From Natrinema zhouii (GTDB lineage: Archaea; Halobacteriota; Halobacteria; Halobacteriales; Natrialbaceae): 64,000 bases of DNA. Both the position numbers and the translations under genes were made by a program. The stretch spans positions 1,674,001 to 1,738,000 of the forward strand of contig NZ_CP059154.1 of NCBI RefSeq assembly GCF_013456555.2, written 5' to 3'. Positions 1 to 8,227 of this stretch are shown here, piece after piece; within the stretch, counting starts at the first letter, position 1, and every line of letters starts with the position of its first letter. The notes beneath the pieces were generated by a model, which saw nothing but the letters and a program-made list of their open reading frames with translations, did not search any database and had not been told where the DNA came from.

Positions 1-47
1 TATCCCTCGAATTCTCCGTTTTCCATGCTAATGGCTTCCGCGCTCAT
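1..47 (-). CDS. N-terminus of an unidentified protein (partial, runs off the left edge)
   Basis: Reading leftward from an ATG whose complement lies at 45-47, the frame is open to the edge of the window. It begins MSAEAISMENGEFEG, an acidic start typical of this genome. It lies 98 bp downstream of the YeiH-type gene on the same strand, so the two could be co-transcribed. Only 15 residues are visible, so no function can be assigned, and the call could be wrong. Confidence 0.4.
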   Translation of the reverse strand, partial: MSAEAISMENGEFEG

Positions 48-145
48 CACCAAGTATGTTCCGCGGTGACGCCCGGCCTCCGCGGTCGGCGGTAGAGATA
101 TCACTGCGACCGTCGACGGAATGCAGTCGGATTCGGAGCCGGCCG

Positions 146-1129
146 TCAGAACAATACCAGCAGCGCCGTCAGCGAGAGCGCACTACTGGCGAGCAACGCC
201 AGCAGAACGACGAGAGCGGGCAGCAGCCCGGTCGCCCTGAGGTTACCGAGTCGGATTTCGGTTCCGAGGCCGACGAACGCGAGTGCGAACAGCCAGTCGT
301 AGGCGTGCTCGATCGACGCCTGCTGTGCCGCGGAAAACAGGCCGGCACTCGCGATGAGGGCAACTGCGAAAAATCCGAGAACGAACGTCGGGAACTCGTC
401 CCAGAGCGTCCGGAGGGACGGGCGACTGCCGCCCCCGGATCGGCTGTAGTACCCCGCGTACGCGAGCACGACGACGCCGATCAGCGCGTTTCTCGAGAGC
501 TTCGTCATCGTCGCCCACTGTCCGGCTACCTCGGAGTGAGCGAAGCCGACCGCGACGACGGGTCCCGTCGAGAACATGCTGACGCCGGCCCAGATCCCGA
601 AGACCGTCCCGGAGAGGTCCAGCAGGTCGCCGACGATCGGGTAGACGACGATCGTGATCGCGTCGAACAGCAGGACCGTCGCCGCCGCGTAGGCGATCTG
701 GTCCTCGCGCGCGCTGATGGCACCGGCGACCGCGACGACCGCGGAGACGCCGCAGATGCTGGCACCGGCCGCGAGCAGCGAGCCGAGTTGCTCGGTCAAT
801 CCGAAGACGTTCCGTGCGAGCAGTTCGACGAAGAGCAGCGAGAGCGCGGCCGCAACGACCACGAGGAGGAAGACGGGGCCGCCGACCTCGAGGACGGTGT
901 CGACCGATATCGACGCGCCCATAAGGACGATGCCGGCCCCCAGCCACAGGTTGTGCGTCGCGAGACCGGGCTCGAGCCACGTCGGAATGCCGACGACGTT
1001 CGTCGCGACGAATCCGAGTGCGATGGCGAGTAGCAGCCGGTTGAATCCGAGCGACTGCGCGAGCGCCTGCGCCAGCAACGCGCCGAGACAGAGGGCGACG
1101 AACCCCGGCAGGAGACGACGAACGATCAT
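146..1129 (-). CDS. YeiH/YeeH-family putative sulfate exporter (10-12 TM membrane protein)
   Basis: This 327-residue, very hydrophobic protein has the layout of the YeiH (Cons_hypoth698) family. It has repeated TM helices, a Gly-rich stretch GIVLMGASISV near residues 70-80, and the conserved GASICGVSAVVA segment in the middle. Members are annotated as putative sulfate exporters, but the substrate is not proven. The start at 1129 (MIVRRLLPG) is preferred over the longer frame beginning at 1261. The extra 44 residues are Trp/Arg/Ser-rich and unlike the family, and GGTGA sits just before this ATG as a possible ribosome-binding site. The region upstream is a divergent intergenic region. Confidence 0.85.
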   Translation of the reverse strand: MIVRRLLPGFVALCLGALLAQALAQSLGFNRLLLAIALGFVATNVVGIPTWLEPGLATHNLWLGAGIVLMGASISVDTVLEVGGPVFLLVVVAAALSLLFVELLARNVFGLTEQLGSLLAAGASICGVSAVVAVAGAISAREDQIAYAAATVLLFDAITIVVYPIVGDLLDLSGTVFGIWAGVSMFSTGPVVAVGFAHSEVAGQWATMTKLSRNALIGVVVLAYAGYYSRSGGGSRPSLRTLWDEFPTFVLGFFAVALIASAGLFSAAQQASIEHAYDWLFALAFVGLGTEIRLGNLRATGLLPALVVLLALLASSALSLTALLVLF

Positions 1130-1533
1130 CTCGTCACCGAGGAATCTGCAATTCGAGTGCGGCGACCAGTGCGACGATCGCCACCCCGACGACGGTCTTC
1201 CAGTCACGTTCCAGCGCCAACCAGCGGACCGTCCCGGTGTCGACGTTCGACCGCCATCCATCGATCGCCATGTGTCCGGTCTCCGGGCGCCACCACAGTT
1301 AACAGTTGCCGATCGGTCAGTGATCCGGGCGCACGTTGCCGGTCCGGATGGCGGAGTTGTCAGCGGGGGAGTTTGTCCGAATCCCCTTCTTTGGTGCTCG
1401 AGAGCCCTTCACACCGTCGTCTGGTTGATGGTATGGCAACTTGCTCGACTACTCGCGGCGAACCGCACGACCAGTTGCAGCCGGGGGACATTCAGGGGAT
1501 GTTCACTTCCGTCTTCGACGTCTCGGATCGACC
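1130..1533. other. Divergent intergenic region between the YeiH-type gene and a small acidic protein
   Basis: About 400 bp separate two diverging genes, so promoters for both should lie here. An ATG frame near 1432 (beginning MATCSTTRGEP) runs into the next gene in another phase. It has no acidic bias and no family resemblance, so it is not called. No repeat or strong hairpin was seen. Confidence 0.4.
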
Positions 1534-1842
1534 ATGGCCGGCGACGACCACCGCGAGCCCGACGAACACTTAAAGCGAGTCCGCGAGCGCCTCCAGCAGG
1601 CGACAGATAGCGCGGACCGGACGGTCAAGTCACAACTGAACTCGATCACTGCAGGGGTGTTCGAGGAACAGGAGGGGCACCTGACCCAACCCGAACCGGG
1701 GCCGAAGGCCGACCGGATCGCCGAGGTCGCCGAGAAGCTCGAGGGGCTCGCGGACGAGGCGTCGGGCGAGACGGTCGATCACGTCCTCGCCGCTCGTAAC
1801 CACTGTCTCGAGTACCTCGAGGAAAGTAGCGGCGCCGAATAG
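1534..1842 (+). CDS. Small acidic coiled-coil protein, conserved haloarchaeal type
   Basis: This 102-residue protein has a pI far on the acid side and two predicted helices, roughly residues 10-40 and 50-95. They are rich in Glu, Arg and Leu (LKRVRERLQQATDSA; AEVAEKLEGLADEASG), suggesting a small helical bundle. There is no Cys pair, signal peptide or membrane segment. The ATG at 1534 is chosen because the longer frame from 1441 adds a basic N-terminus unlike the rest. The gene converges on nuoCD with only 11 bp between the stop codons. Function is unknown; it looks like one of the widespread haloarchaeal helical proteins of about 100 residues. Confidence 0.7.
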   Translation: MAGDDHREPDEHLKRVRERLQQATDSADRTVKSQLNSITAGVFEEQEGHLTQPEPGPKADRIAEVAEKLEGLADEASGETVDHVLAARNHCLEYLEESSGAE

Positions 1843-1853
1843 GGCAATTCCGT

Positions 1854-3539
1854 TCAGCGGTCGACGCTCCCGAGCACGATGTCGAGACTGCCCAGCGACG
1901 CGATCAGGTCCGCGACGTACTCGCCCTCGGCCATCTCCGGGAGCGCCGAGAGGTTGTGGAAACACGGGCTGCGGATCTTGAACCGCGCCGGCGAGTTCGA
2001 GCCGTCCGCGCGGATGTAGATTCCGAGTTCGCCCTTCGCGCTCTCGACGGCGCGGTAGGTTTCGGTCCCCGCGTCCGGCTTCAGCGTCCGCGGGACGTTG
2101 CTCTGTACGGTTCGCTCGTCTTCGGGCCAGTCCTCGAGCAAGTCGAGACACTGCTCGATGATCTTCGCGGACTCCTCGACCTCGCGGAGGCGAACGAGGA
2201 CGCGCGCGTGATTGTCACAGCTGTCCTCGGTGACGACGTTCCACTCGAGGTTCTCGTAGTAGCCGTAGGGGTCGTCCCGGCGGAGGTCGTAGTCGATGCC
2301 GGAGCCGCGAGCGACGGGGCCGGTGCAGCCGTAGTCCTTGGCGACCTCGGGCTCAAGGATGCCGGTATCGATCGTCCGCAGCTGGAAGATCTCGTTGCCG
2401 GTCAGCAGATCGTGGTACTCGTCGACCTTGGCGGGGAGTTCGTCGAGGAAGTCCCGACACTTCTCGATGAACTCCTCGCGGGGCTCGGGGAGATCCCAGC
2501 AGACGCCACCTAGCCGGAAGAAGTAGAACATCATCCGCTGACCCGTGAGATCCTCGAGGATGTCCTGGACGACCTCGCGGTCGCGCATGCCGTACTGGAA
2601 GATGGCGGTGAAGTCGCCGTAGACGTCCAGCGCGAACGTCGAGACCGCGAGGAAGTGACCGAGCATGCGGCCGAACTCGGTCGCCATCGTCCGCAGGATC
2701 TGGGCGTACTCGGGGACTTCGATGTCGGCGATGTCCTCGATGGCGCGGGCGACCGCCCACTCGTTGGGGAGGTTCGCCGTGTAATCCCAGCGGTTCGAGT
2801 ACGGGATGATCTGGTGGCGATACGTGCCCTGCTGGCACATCTGCTCCTCGCAGCGGTGCAGGTAGCCGATGTCGGGTTCGACGTCCGCGACCGACTCGCC
2901 GTCGAGCACCGTCTCGAGGTGGAGGACGCCGTGGGTTGCCGGATGGTGGGGACCGATATTGAGAAACATCGTCTCCGATTCCTCGCCGCGGTGGTCCTCC
3001 CGGAGCGGGTTCGCGTGTTCGGTGTAGCTGACGACCTGTGGCTTGTCCTGATCGTAGTCCAGCGCGAGCGGATGGCCCTGCCACGAGTCGGGAAGGAGAA
3101 TTCGGGTGAGGTTCGGATGGCCCTCGTACTCGATTCCGACGAGGTCGAAGGCCTCGCGCTCGTGCCAGTCGGCGGTGCGGAAGACCGGTTCAGCGGACTC
3201 GCAGACGGGGTCGTCCGTCGGCAACGGCACGATCAGCGTCACCTCGTGGGTCCGCCGGTCGTACTTCGTCATGTGGATGATCGACTCGTAGCGGTCCTCG
3301 TACTGTTGAGGAGTGATACACGAGAGGTGGTCGAACCCCGCCTCATCGCGCAGTAAGCCCACCACCTTCCGGACCTCGTCGGGCCGAATCACGAAGGCGG
3401 GCGCGTTCTCGTGATCGTCCCGCCCGATCGCGTAGTCGTCGAGCAGGGACTCGAGTGCGGCCTCGTCGACGCCCGCTTCGCGGCGGTGGTCGTGCTCGGG
3501 ATCGATGCGCTCGGGTTCGGGTTCCGATGTCTCACTCAT
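1854..3539 (-). CDS. nuoCD: NADH dehydrogenase-like complex, fused subunit C/D, isolated from the rest of the operon
   Basis: The protein has 561 residues. Residues about 1-190 match the 30-kDa NuoC type (WHEREAFDLVGIEY, then HPNLTRILLPDSWQGHPL). The remainder matches the 49-kDa NuoD type (GPHHPATHGVL, IGYLHRCEEQ, PVARGSGIDYDLR, FKIRSPCFHNLSAL, and the terminal GSLDIVLGSVDR). These subunits line the quinone site and the peripheral arm of complex I-like enzymes that re-oxidise a reduced carrier and pump ions. Haloarchaea carry C and D fused. Unusually, none of nuoA, B, H-N is adjacent: a PAP2 gene diverges upstream and a small protein converges downstream. The start at 3539 (MSETSEPEPER) is chosen over 3845 because the extra 102 residues are basic. 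It may be a paralogue of an operon-borne copy elsewhere. Confidence 0.9.
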   Translation of the reverse strand: MSETSEPEPERIDPEHDHRREAGVDEAALESLLDDYAIGRDDHENAPAFVIRPDEVRKVVGLLRDEAGFDHLSCITPQQYEDRYESIIHMTKYDRRTHEVTLIVPLPTDDPVCESAEPVFRTADWHEREAFDLVGIEYEGHPNLTRILLPDSWQGHPLALDYDQDKPQVVSYTEHANPLREDHRGEESETMFLNIGPHHPATHGVLHLETVLDGESVADVEPDIGYLHRCEEQMCQQGTYRHQIIPYSNRWDYTANLPNEWAVARAIEDIADIEVPEYAQILRTMATEFGRMLGHFLAVSTFALDVYGDFTAIFQYGMRDREVVQDILEDLTGQRMMFYFFRLGGVCWDLPEPREEFIEKCRDFLDELPAKVDEYHDLLTGNEIFQLRTIDTGILEPEVAKDYGCTGPVARGSGIDYDLRRDDPYGYYENLEWNVVTEDSCDNHARVLVRLREVEESAKIIEQCLDLLEDWPEDERTVQSNVPRTLKPDAGTETYRAVESAKGELGIYIRADGSNSPARFKIRSPCFHNLSALPEMAEGEYVADLIASLGSLDIVLGSVDR

Positions 3540-3786
3540 TGGACGGTCCTCGCCACGCCGACGACCGGCGTTTCGAGAGGCTACAGGTGACGCGGAAATG
3601 AGGGTTTTGTCGCATTGTGGTGACTCTCTGTCTCGATTGAACGACGGCGGCCGTACGCGGCGACGAGGGACGGCCGCAAGTGGCGGGGCCCCCACGATCG
3701 GTAGTGAAGACGCCCGCGATCGGCGACGGAGACGTCGTCTCGCCCATCGAAACCGTTTATGTATCTCGTCGCCCGTAGCATGGGAC

Positions 3787-4722
3787 ATGTCTCGAGGGCT
3801 CGACTGGTTCGACGCGTTCCGCGAGGTCGCCCCCGAGTGGGCCATCGTCCTGCTCGGGCTGGTGACCCAGCTCGGGGACGTCTGGTTTCTCGGGGTCGTC
3901 GTCGGGACCGTCTACTGGGTGTCGACGACGCGCCGGGACGAGGCCGCCGCCGTTTTCGGGCTGCTGTTAGCCGGACTCTCGCTCATCACGGGCCTGAAGC
4001 ACGTCTTCGCGCTCCCGCGGCCGGAGCGGGTGCTCGTGGAGGTCGGGGCGCTTCCGGAGACGGTGCACCCGCTGTATCAGGCCACCGCGACGGCGACCGG
4101 CTACGGGTTTCCGAGCGGCCACGCACTGATGACGACGATCGTCTACGTCAGTCTGGCCGAATATCTGTCCGTTGGCACGCGTCGACAGCGATACCTCGCT
4201 GCCGCCGGACTCGTGACCGCCGTCTGTCTCTCGCGGGTCGGCCTCGGCGTTCACTATCTCGCCGACGTCGTTGCCGGCGTCGCCATCGGGCTGGTGTTTC
4301 TGCTGCTCGTCTGGAGATTCCTGGATCGGTACCCGGGGCATCGCGGCACGCTCGGATTCGGACTCGCGACGGGTCTCGCCGCCGTCGCCCTCGTGACGAG
4401 TAACGTCGACCTCGATGCCGTACTCCTGTTCGGCACGTCCCTCGGCGCGTTCGCCGGCTGGCAACTCGCCCTCCTCGCTCGCGGGCTGGACGCCAGACGC
4501 GGGCCGATACGAACCAGCCGCCCGCTCGCTGCGAGAGCCGTCGTCGTCGTCCTCTCGGTCGCCACGCTCGTCGCGCTCATCGGCTACTACTGGCCCGTTT
4601 TGCTGTTCGCCGGGAGCGGCGTTCTCGGACTGCTCGCCGCCGCGTTCGTCACCGCACCCGTGCTGTCCCGTCTCGAACGCGTCGACAGTCTTAGAGGACG
4701 GTCCCCCTCGCGTTCGCGGTAG
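3787..4722 (+). CDS. PAP2-superfamily membrane phosphatase
   Basis: This 311-residue polytopic membrane protein has all three PAP2 signatures: K71-x6-R78-P79, the PSGH at 109-112, and SR at 149-150 followed by H156 and D160. Enzymes of this type remove phosphate from lipid phosphates or pyrophosphates, for example recycling polyprenyl pyrophosphate or dephosphorylating phosphatidate. The active site normally faces the outside. About seven TM segments are visible, with extra helices after residue 190. The ATG at 3787 lies about 27 nt after a TTTATG-like TATA element, which fits a leaderless transcript. The exact lipid substrate cannot be told. It is not linked to the glycan cluster at 47-56 kb. 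Confidence 0.85.
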   Translation: MSRGLDWFDAFREVAPEWAIVLLGLVTQLGDVWFLGVVVGTVYWVSTTRRDEAAAVFGLLLAGLSLITGLKHVFALPRPERVLVEVGALPETVHPLYQATATATGYGFPSGHALMTTIVYVSLAEYLSVGTRRQRYLAAAGLVTAVCLSRVGLGVHYLADVVAGVAIGLVFLLLVWRFLDRYPGHRGTLGFGLATGLAAVALVTSNVDLDAVLLFGTSLGAFAGWQLALLARGLDARRGPIRTSRPLAARAVVVVLSVATLVALIGYYWPVLLFAGSGVLGLLAAAFVTAPVLSRLERVDSLRGRSPSRSR

Positions 4723-4773
4723 CCCGCGTCGTACCGCTGACCCGCGACACCGGTCGCGGCCCCACGCGGGTAG

Positions 4774-5574
4774 TTACTCTTCGTTCTCGTCCGAATCCTC
4801 CGCGCCCGCGGCGTCAGTCTCGTCCGTCTCCGAGTCGGACTCGTCTGCGTCCGGCGGATCGACCTTCATATCGGAGGCGTCGTCCGCGGGGCTCTCCTCC
4901 GGTTCCGTGTCCGCGGTCTGGGTCGGCTGAGCCTGTGTGGGATCCGGCCCCGTCGCTTCGCTCGTCTCGTCTGCCATCGCCGAGTCGGAGACGTCGATCT
5001 CTACCCCTTCGGCATCGGTCTCGCGTCGGGGTTCTTCCTCGTCCGCCCCGAGATCCGGTCGAGATTGGGATTCGTCCTCGTCAGGCTCCTCGGTGAAATC
5101 AATCTCGGAGCCCGACTCTTCCGCATCGTCGATCCCCGGTTCCGCCGAGATATCACCGTCGGACTGGATCTCGGACTCTCGTCCGGAATCGACGCGTTCG
5201 GCGGCGGCGCTGGCTTCGTCCGAGGTCTCCTTTCCGTCGGTCCCCTCGTCGACGTCCGGCACACCCTCGGTCGCGGGCTCGCCGCTCGAGCGGCGCTTGC
5301 TGAGCCCGAAGCCGACCAGCCCGGTGCCGACGATACCGAGCGGAATCGCCCGCGAACGGTTCGCAGCCAGCGACCGAATCGCGGCCGCCAGCACGAGTCC
5401 GCCGCCGATCAGCGGGAGCGTTCCGCTCTCGAGTGCGGTGGATGCCGCCGAGGCGGCTTGTCCGACTACCGTGTCCAGTTCCTCGAGGTCCTTGATGTCC
5501 TCGAGGTCATCGATCTCGTCGAATTCGCCCATCGAAGCGTCCGTCGTCGCGTCGTTTTCGTGATTTGTAGTCAT
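4774..5574 (-). CDS. Acidic protein with a central Gly-rich membrane hairpin
   Basis: This 266-residue protein of unknown function has three parts. Residues 1-45 are acidic (EFDEIDDLEDIKDLEELD). A hydrophobic stretch at about residues 50-100 contains two short TM-like helices (LIGGGLVLAAAI and PLGIVGTGLVGFGLS) separated by an Arg-rich turn. The remaining 160 or so residues are almost only Glu, Asp, Ser, Pro, Thr and Ala, probably disordered. The start at 5574 (MTTNHEND) is taken because the upstream extension is basic and rich in Arg and Pro. It lies convergent to the PAP2 gene. The low-complexity tail will attract spurious database hits. Confidence 0.6.
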   Translation of the reverse strand: MTTNHENDATTDASMGEFDEIDDLEDIKDLEELDTVVGQAASAASTALESGTLPLIGGGLVLAAAIRSLAANRSRAIPLGIVGTGLVGFGLSKRRSSGEPATEGVPDVDEGTDGKETSDEASAAAERVDSGRESEIQSDGDISAEPGIDDAEESGSEIDFTEEPDEDESQSRPDLGADEEEPRRETDAEGVEIDVSDSAMADETSEATGPDPTQAQPTQTADTEPEESPADDASDMKVDPPDADESDSETDETDAAGAEDSDENEE

Positions 5575-5888
5575 TGGAGAGTCTCCGAGCGACAGTGCTG
5601 GTGAGCCTCGATCGTTGAATCGACTCGCTGGCAGGCCGCTGGCCGCAGCCTCGCGAGCCGCCGGGTCACCAGTGATCCGCTCATGGTACCTACGATGTCC
5701 GATCGGATGAATATTCGACCGGCAGATGAATACCGACTCCGAGCGCACCGGCCAACTCGGCACGCAGGAGCGATATCGAACGCGGCCGAAATCGGCGGTT
5801 TTCACCCGAAGAGCGGGCGATATCTCCGATTACGGCCCTGCATACTCCGGCCCCGTGACCTTCACTGCGTGCCGTTGAAGGAGTAATC
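5575..5888. other. Divergent intergenic region before the sulfatase-like gene
   Basis: This stretch of 314 bp separates two diverging genes. It contains a clear GAAGGAG motif at 5877-5883 directly before the rightward gene. No other structured element was recognised. Confidence 0.4.
5877..5883 (+). promoter_or_regulatory. Shine-Dalgarno site GAAGGAG
   Basis: GAAGGAG ends 5 nt before the ATG at 5889. Most genes in this window lack a Shine-Dalgarno sequence and appear leaderless, so this one is likely to have a 5' leader. The site fixes the start codon of the sulfatase-like gene. Confidence 0.6.
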
Positions 5889-7544
5889 ATGTCGGACTCT
5901 AACGGACGTGACGACGAGTCACATAGTACTGTGCGGAACGTCGTTCTCGTCGTTCTCGATACGGCCCGGGCGAAAAGCGTCGGCATGCAACCGCTTCCGA
6001 CCGATCGCCCCGACGTCGATGGGGGGGCGTCCGGCGCAGGTGCCGCTCCGGGCGAACTGAACGGAGCCGCCTCGAACGACGATGGCGTTGGCGCACGTCC
6101 GACGCCGACGCTGACGCGACTGGCCGACGAAGGAACCGCGTTCCAGAACGCGTTCGCGACCGCGCCCTGGACGCTCCCCTCCCACGCGTCGTTTTTCACT
6201 GGGACCTATCCCTCTGATCACGGCACGCACGGCGGACACACCTATCTCGACGATAGTCTGCGAACCCTTCCTGAAGCGTTTTCCGACGCGGGATTTCAGA
6301 CGATCGGCGTCTCGAACAACACCTGGATCACCGAGGAGTTCGGCTTCGACCGCGGGTTCGAGGACCTCCGCAAGGGGTGGCAGTACATCCAGTCCGACGC
6401 CGACATGGGGGCAGTAGTCCGCGGCGAAGACCTCCAGGAAAAGCTTAGCGCGACCCGAAACCGACTCTTCGACGGCAACCCGCTGGTCAACGCCGCCAAC
6501 ATTCTCTACAGCGAACTCCTGCAGCCGGCCGGCGACGACGGCTCCGACCGGGCCACCGACTGGATCGCCGACTGGCTCGAGAGCCGTAACGACGAGCGGC
6601 CGTTCTTCCTCTTCTGTAACTTCATTGAACCCCACGTCGAGTACGATCCGCCGAAGGCGTACGCCGAACGGTTCCTCCCCGAGGGAGCCAGCTACGAGGA
6701 AGCGACCGCGATCAGACAGGACCCCCGCGCCTACGACTGCGAGGACTACGACATCTCCGACCACGAATTCGCCCTGCTTCGCGGCCTGTATCGAGCGGAA
6801 CTCGCCTACGTCGACCAGCAGGTCGGCCAGCTTCGAACGGCGCTCGAGGAGAGCGGCGAGTGGGAGGACACCCTCTTCGTCGTCTGTGGCGACCACGGCG
6901 AGCACATCGGCGACCACGGCTTCTTCGGCCACCAGTACAACCTCTACGACACGCTGCTCAACGTCCCCCTCGTGTTCCACGGCGGCCCGTTCACCGGCGG
7001 CCACCGTACCGGCGTCGGGCGACAGCAGGATCTCGTCCAGTTACTCGATCTCCCCGCCACGCTCCTCGAGACGGCCGGGATCGACGATCCCGAGCTACGC
7101 AAGCAGTGGTCGAGCCGATCGCTCCATCCCGAATCGAACGCCGAGCCGCGCGACGCCGTCTTCGCCGAGTACGTCGCCCCTCAGCCCTCGATCGAGCGGC
7201 TCGAGGCCCGCTTCGGCGAGATTCCGGATCGCGTTCGAGAGTTCGATCGGCGGCTGCGGGCGGTCCGCACGGACGAGTACAAGTACGTCCGCGGCGACGA
7301 CGGCTTCGAACGCCTCCACCGCGTCCGGACCGACCCGCTCGAGCGGACCGATATCAGCGACGGAAACCCGCAGCGAGTGCGGGCGCTTCGCCGGCGGCTC
7401 GAGGAGCGCTTTGAACCGCTCGAGACGAACAGCGCGGCGGCGGACGGGATGCCGGCGGGTGGTGCATCAGCGGACGGCACGTCGGAGGAAGTCGAGATGA
7501 ACGAGGGAACCAAGGAGCGACTGGCGGATCTCGGTTATTTGTGA
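5889..7544 (+). CDS. Sulfatase-like hydrolase/transferase (alkaline phosphatase superfamily) with Thr at the nucleophile position
   Basis: This 551-residue protein has the alkaline-phosphatase fold. A metal-site strand (VVLVVLDTARA, D24-T25) is followed by APWTLPSHASFFTGTYPSDHG with T95 where sulfatases have the formylglycine Cys or Ser. A second metal cluster is VVCGDHGEHIGDHGFFGHQ. True sulfatases need C/S-x-P-x-R; here it is T-L-P-S-H, closer to the threonine used by phosphoethanolamine and phosphoglycerol transferases. Sulfatase activity is therefore doubtful. An insertion at about residues 43-70, rich in Gly, Ala and Asp, interrupts the N-terminal part. There is no signal peptide. Substrate is unknown. 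The gene stands alone, with its own Shine-Dalgarno sequence. Confidence 0.8.
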   Translation: MSDSNGRDDESHSTVRNVVLVVLDTARAKSVGMQPLPTDRPDVDGGASGAGAAPGELNGAASNDDGVGARPTPTLTRLADEGTAFQNAFATAPWTLPSHASFFTGTYPSDHGTHGGHTYLDDSLRTLPEAFSDAGFQTIGVSNNTWITEEFGFDRGFEDLRKGWQYIQSDADMGAVVRGEDLQEKLSATRNRLFDGNPLVNAANILYSELLQPAGDDGSDRATDWIADWLESRNDERPFFLFCNFIEPHVEYDPPKAYAERFLPEGASYEEATAIRQDPRAYDCEDYDISDHEFALLRGLYRAELAYVDQQVGQLRTALEESGEWEDTLFVVCGDHGEHIGDHGFFGHQYNLYDTLLNVPLVFHGGPFTGGHRTGVGRQQDLVQLLDLPATLLETAGIDDPELRKQWSSRSLHPESNAEPRDAVFAEYVAPQPSIERLEARFGEIPDRVREFDRRLRAVRTDEYKYVRGDDGFERLHRVRTDPLERTDISDGNPQRVRALRRRLEERFEPLETNSAAADGMPAGGASADGTSEEVEMNEGTKERLADLGYL

Positions 7545-7850
7545 CGATACCGCGGCAGGAGGAGGTATCATCCTCGTTCGTTCAGGAAGGGAAGAAGCTC
7601 GTCGTAGCGGGCTAACACCGAAGATGCGTTTCAGAGAAGGGGCCGTGACGGTGAGCGTTTTGCGACCGTAACAACAGGAAATCGCCACGTCCACCCTAGC
7701 CGATTTCTCCGATCGTCAGCCGTCTTCGCTGCCGTTCAAACAGCGGACAGCGCGCCACCGCGCGCGGATTGACGGTCGTGACGAAAAGCGATATTAAACG
7801 TACAACTGTACACGCGGGGACGTTTCTGGCCGTCGTCGGAACGTCGCCCC
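7545..7850. other. Intergenic region before the Hsp20-like gene
   Basis: The 306 bp hold a TATA-like element (GATATTAAAC, about 7788-7797), which would place transcription start near 7820, some 30 nt before the GTG at 7851. A leftward frame at 7696-7881 overlaps this promoter and the next gene and is not accepted. Confidence 0.4.
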
Positions 7851-8147
7851 GTGTCCTCCACTTCGCCTCCCGAAACGACATCGTTCCCGTACCCGACGCA
7901 GATCGTCTACGACGGGCGAGCCGACGAGTTGCGCGTCGCCGTCGACGTCGCTCCGACGGCCCGCGAGGACGTGATGGTCGAGGCCGGCGCGCGTCGCCTC
8001 CGGATCGCGATCACTCGCGAGGCCGACCTCGCCGAGCGAACCGTCACGCCCCTTCCCCCTGGCCATGTTTTCGGCGACGACCGCGAGGCCATCTACAACC
8101 ACGGCGTCCTCAGCGTGACCCTCGAGGCCGTCGAATGCTGGCGGTAA
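7851..8147 (+). CDS. Small Hsp20/alpha-crystallin-like protein
   Basis: This 98-residue protein reads as a chain of beta strands. It ends with IYNHGVLSVTLEAV, which matches the strand 8-9 signature of small heat-shock proteins (NGVLTVTLPK type). No extended N-terminal arm and no C-terminal IxI motif are visible, so chaperone activity in the usual oligomeric form is uncertain. The start is GTG at 7851. It is followed after 80 bp by the LUD-domain gene on the same strand. It could equally be a stand-alone domain of unknown role with the same fold. Confidence 0.55.
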   Translation: MSSTSPPETTSFPYPTQIVYDGRADELRVAVDVAPTAREDVMVEAGARRLRIAITREADLAERTVTPLPPGHVFGDDREAIYNHGVLSVTLEAVECWR

Positions 8148-8227
8148 ATCGAGCCCGTTCGGCCGCCCCCGCCGGTATTCGCTTGCGCCCGTTTGATCCC
8201 GCGGCCCGTCAAATGAGCCGTCATGCG

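Noticed and set aside
56..1033. Long forward ORF opposite the YeiH-type gene
   Set aside because: Mirror frame of a membrane protein gene with an Arg/Asp-rich product. High-GC codon bias opens many such frames across the window.
1432..1573. Short ORF beginning MATCSTTRGEP
   Set aside because: Overlaps the start of the small acidic gene in another frame, lacks acidic bias and has no family resemblance.
7696..7881. Leftward ORF of 61 codons
   Set aside because: Covers the promoter and start of the Hsp20-like gene and has a basic composition.
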